Source of the DNA: Trichoplax adhaerens | Taxonomy: Eukaryota; Placozoa; Uniplacotomia; Trichoplacea; Trichoplacidae | Length of the DNA stretch: 64,000 bases | Assembly (NCBI RefSeq): GCF_000150275.1 | Contig: NW_002060955.1 | Coordinates: 226,886 to 290,885 of the forward strand | Direction: 5' to 3' | In this document: positions 63,630 through 64,000 of the stretch, one piece after another | How positions within the stretch are numbered: position 1 is the stretch's first letter | Layout: each line of letters starts with the position of its first letter | Notes under the pieces: model-generated | Database searches by the model: none | Told to the model about the DNA's origin: nothing | What the model saw: only the letters and a program-made list of their open reading frames with translations | Made by a program: the position numbers and the translations under genes

Positions 63630-64000
63630 TTTGCATGGCAGAAAAAACTATCATTAGCTGTATCATTTTCTGTTTCTAAGCTAATTAAATACAATGCTTT
63701 GATAGGCAATGTCATATTAAGTCTTTACTTATCATTATTGGCATAGCGATGTAAAATTTCACTTTGTAAAGTAAATTTCTGAGTTTTCTATGAGCATTGA
63801 TAATGCGTTCGTAAACAAGAATGCAATTAGCTGCGCTAATTAGTAAAAGATGCAGGAATTTATATCGAATTTATAACAGTTGCAATCCTTTAATTTGTTG
63901 CAACTATAATAACTAATCTTGCGTGCATATTATTAAGGATAGACTCTGATCTCAATGACTGCAATTTTGTGATGATACCGTAACTATAATTGGAATTGAT
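63630..64000. other. 3' flank of gene G to window end
   Basis: Non-coding AT-rich sequence after the stop of gene G. It should contain the 3' UTR. No further exon or repeat is seen before the window ends. Confidence 0.5.

Noticed and set aside
1-64000. tRNA, rRNA, CRISPR and bacterial operon features
   Set aside because: No cloverleaf with a TTCGA arm, no rRNA-like block and no spacer-repeat array was seen; spliced genes rule out a bacterial reading.

Overview
The window is AT-rich eukaryotic nuclear DNA with spliced genes, GT-AG introns and introns of about 200 bases to several kilobases. Gene content (alpha-arrestins with NEDD4-type PPxY tails, and an MS4A/CD20-like four-membrane-pass protein) points to an animal. 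The AT bias, small-to-medium introns and lineage-specific tandem family fit an early-branching metazoan, with a placozoan (Trichoplax-like) genome as my best guess; the species is inference. The dominant content is a tandem family of seven alpha-arrestin (ARRDC-type) genes. Gene A lies on the minus strand (3-1991). Genes B (7965-10833), C (13326-16858), D (20724-23250) and E (25969-30489) follow on the plus strand. Gene F is on the minus strand (33266-37597), convergent with E. Gene G is on the plus strand (54721-63629). I rebuilt each from its exons. Six have six coding exons and E has five, with intron phases 1-0-1-0-1 (1-0-1-0 in E) at homologous positions, and every reading frame closes. 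Exons 1-2 encode the arrestin N domain, exons 3-5 the arrestin C domain, and exon 6 the cytoplasmic tail. Only the two minus-strand genes (A, F) keep a PPSY motif that could bind the WW domains of NEDD4-family ubiquitin ligases. The plus-strand genes keep the surrounding tail at best, or lack the exon (E). Between F and G, on the minus strand, is a four-exon gene (39686-43672) for a 213-residue MS4A/CD20-like membrane protein with a PPGY motif in its C-terminal tail. A lone terminal exon resembling its last exon sits upstream at 46676-46768. Alpha-arrestins normally link membrane cargo to NEDD4-type ligases for ubiquitination and endocytosis, so arrestins with and without PPxY next to a PPxY-bearing membrane protein suggests, as inference only, a local set of trafficking adaptors and possible cargo or co-adaptor. 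The remaining sequence is AT-rich non-coding DNA. It includes three blocks of medium-length tandem repeats (151 bp x4, 125 bp x3, about 205 bp x3), one possible solo LTR, small palindromes, and several open, coding-looking scraps I could not identify. No tRNA, rRNA or CRISPR feature was recognised.
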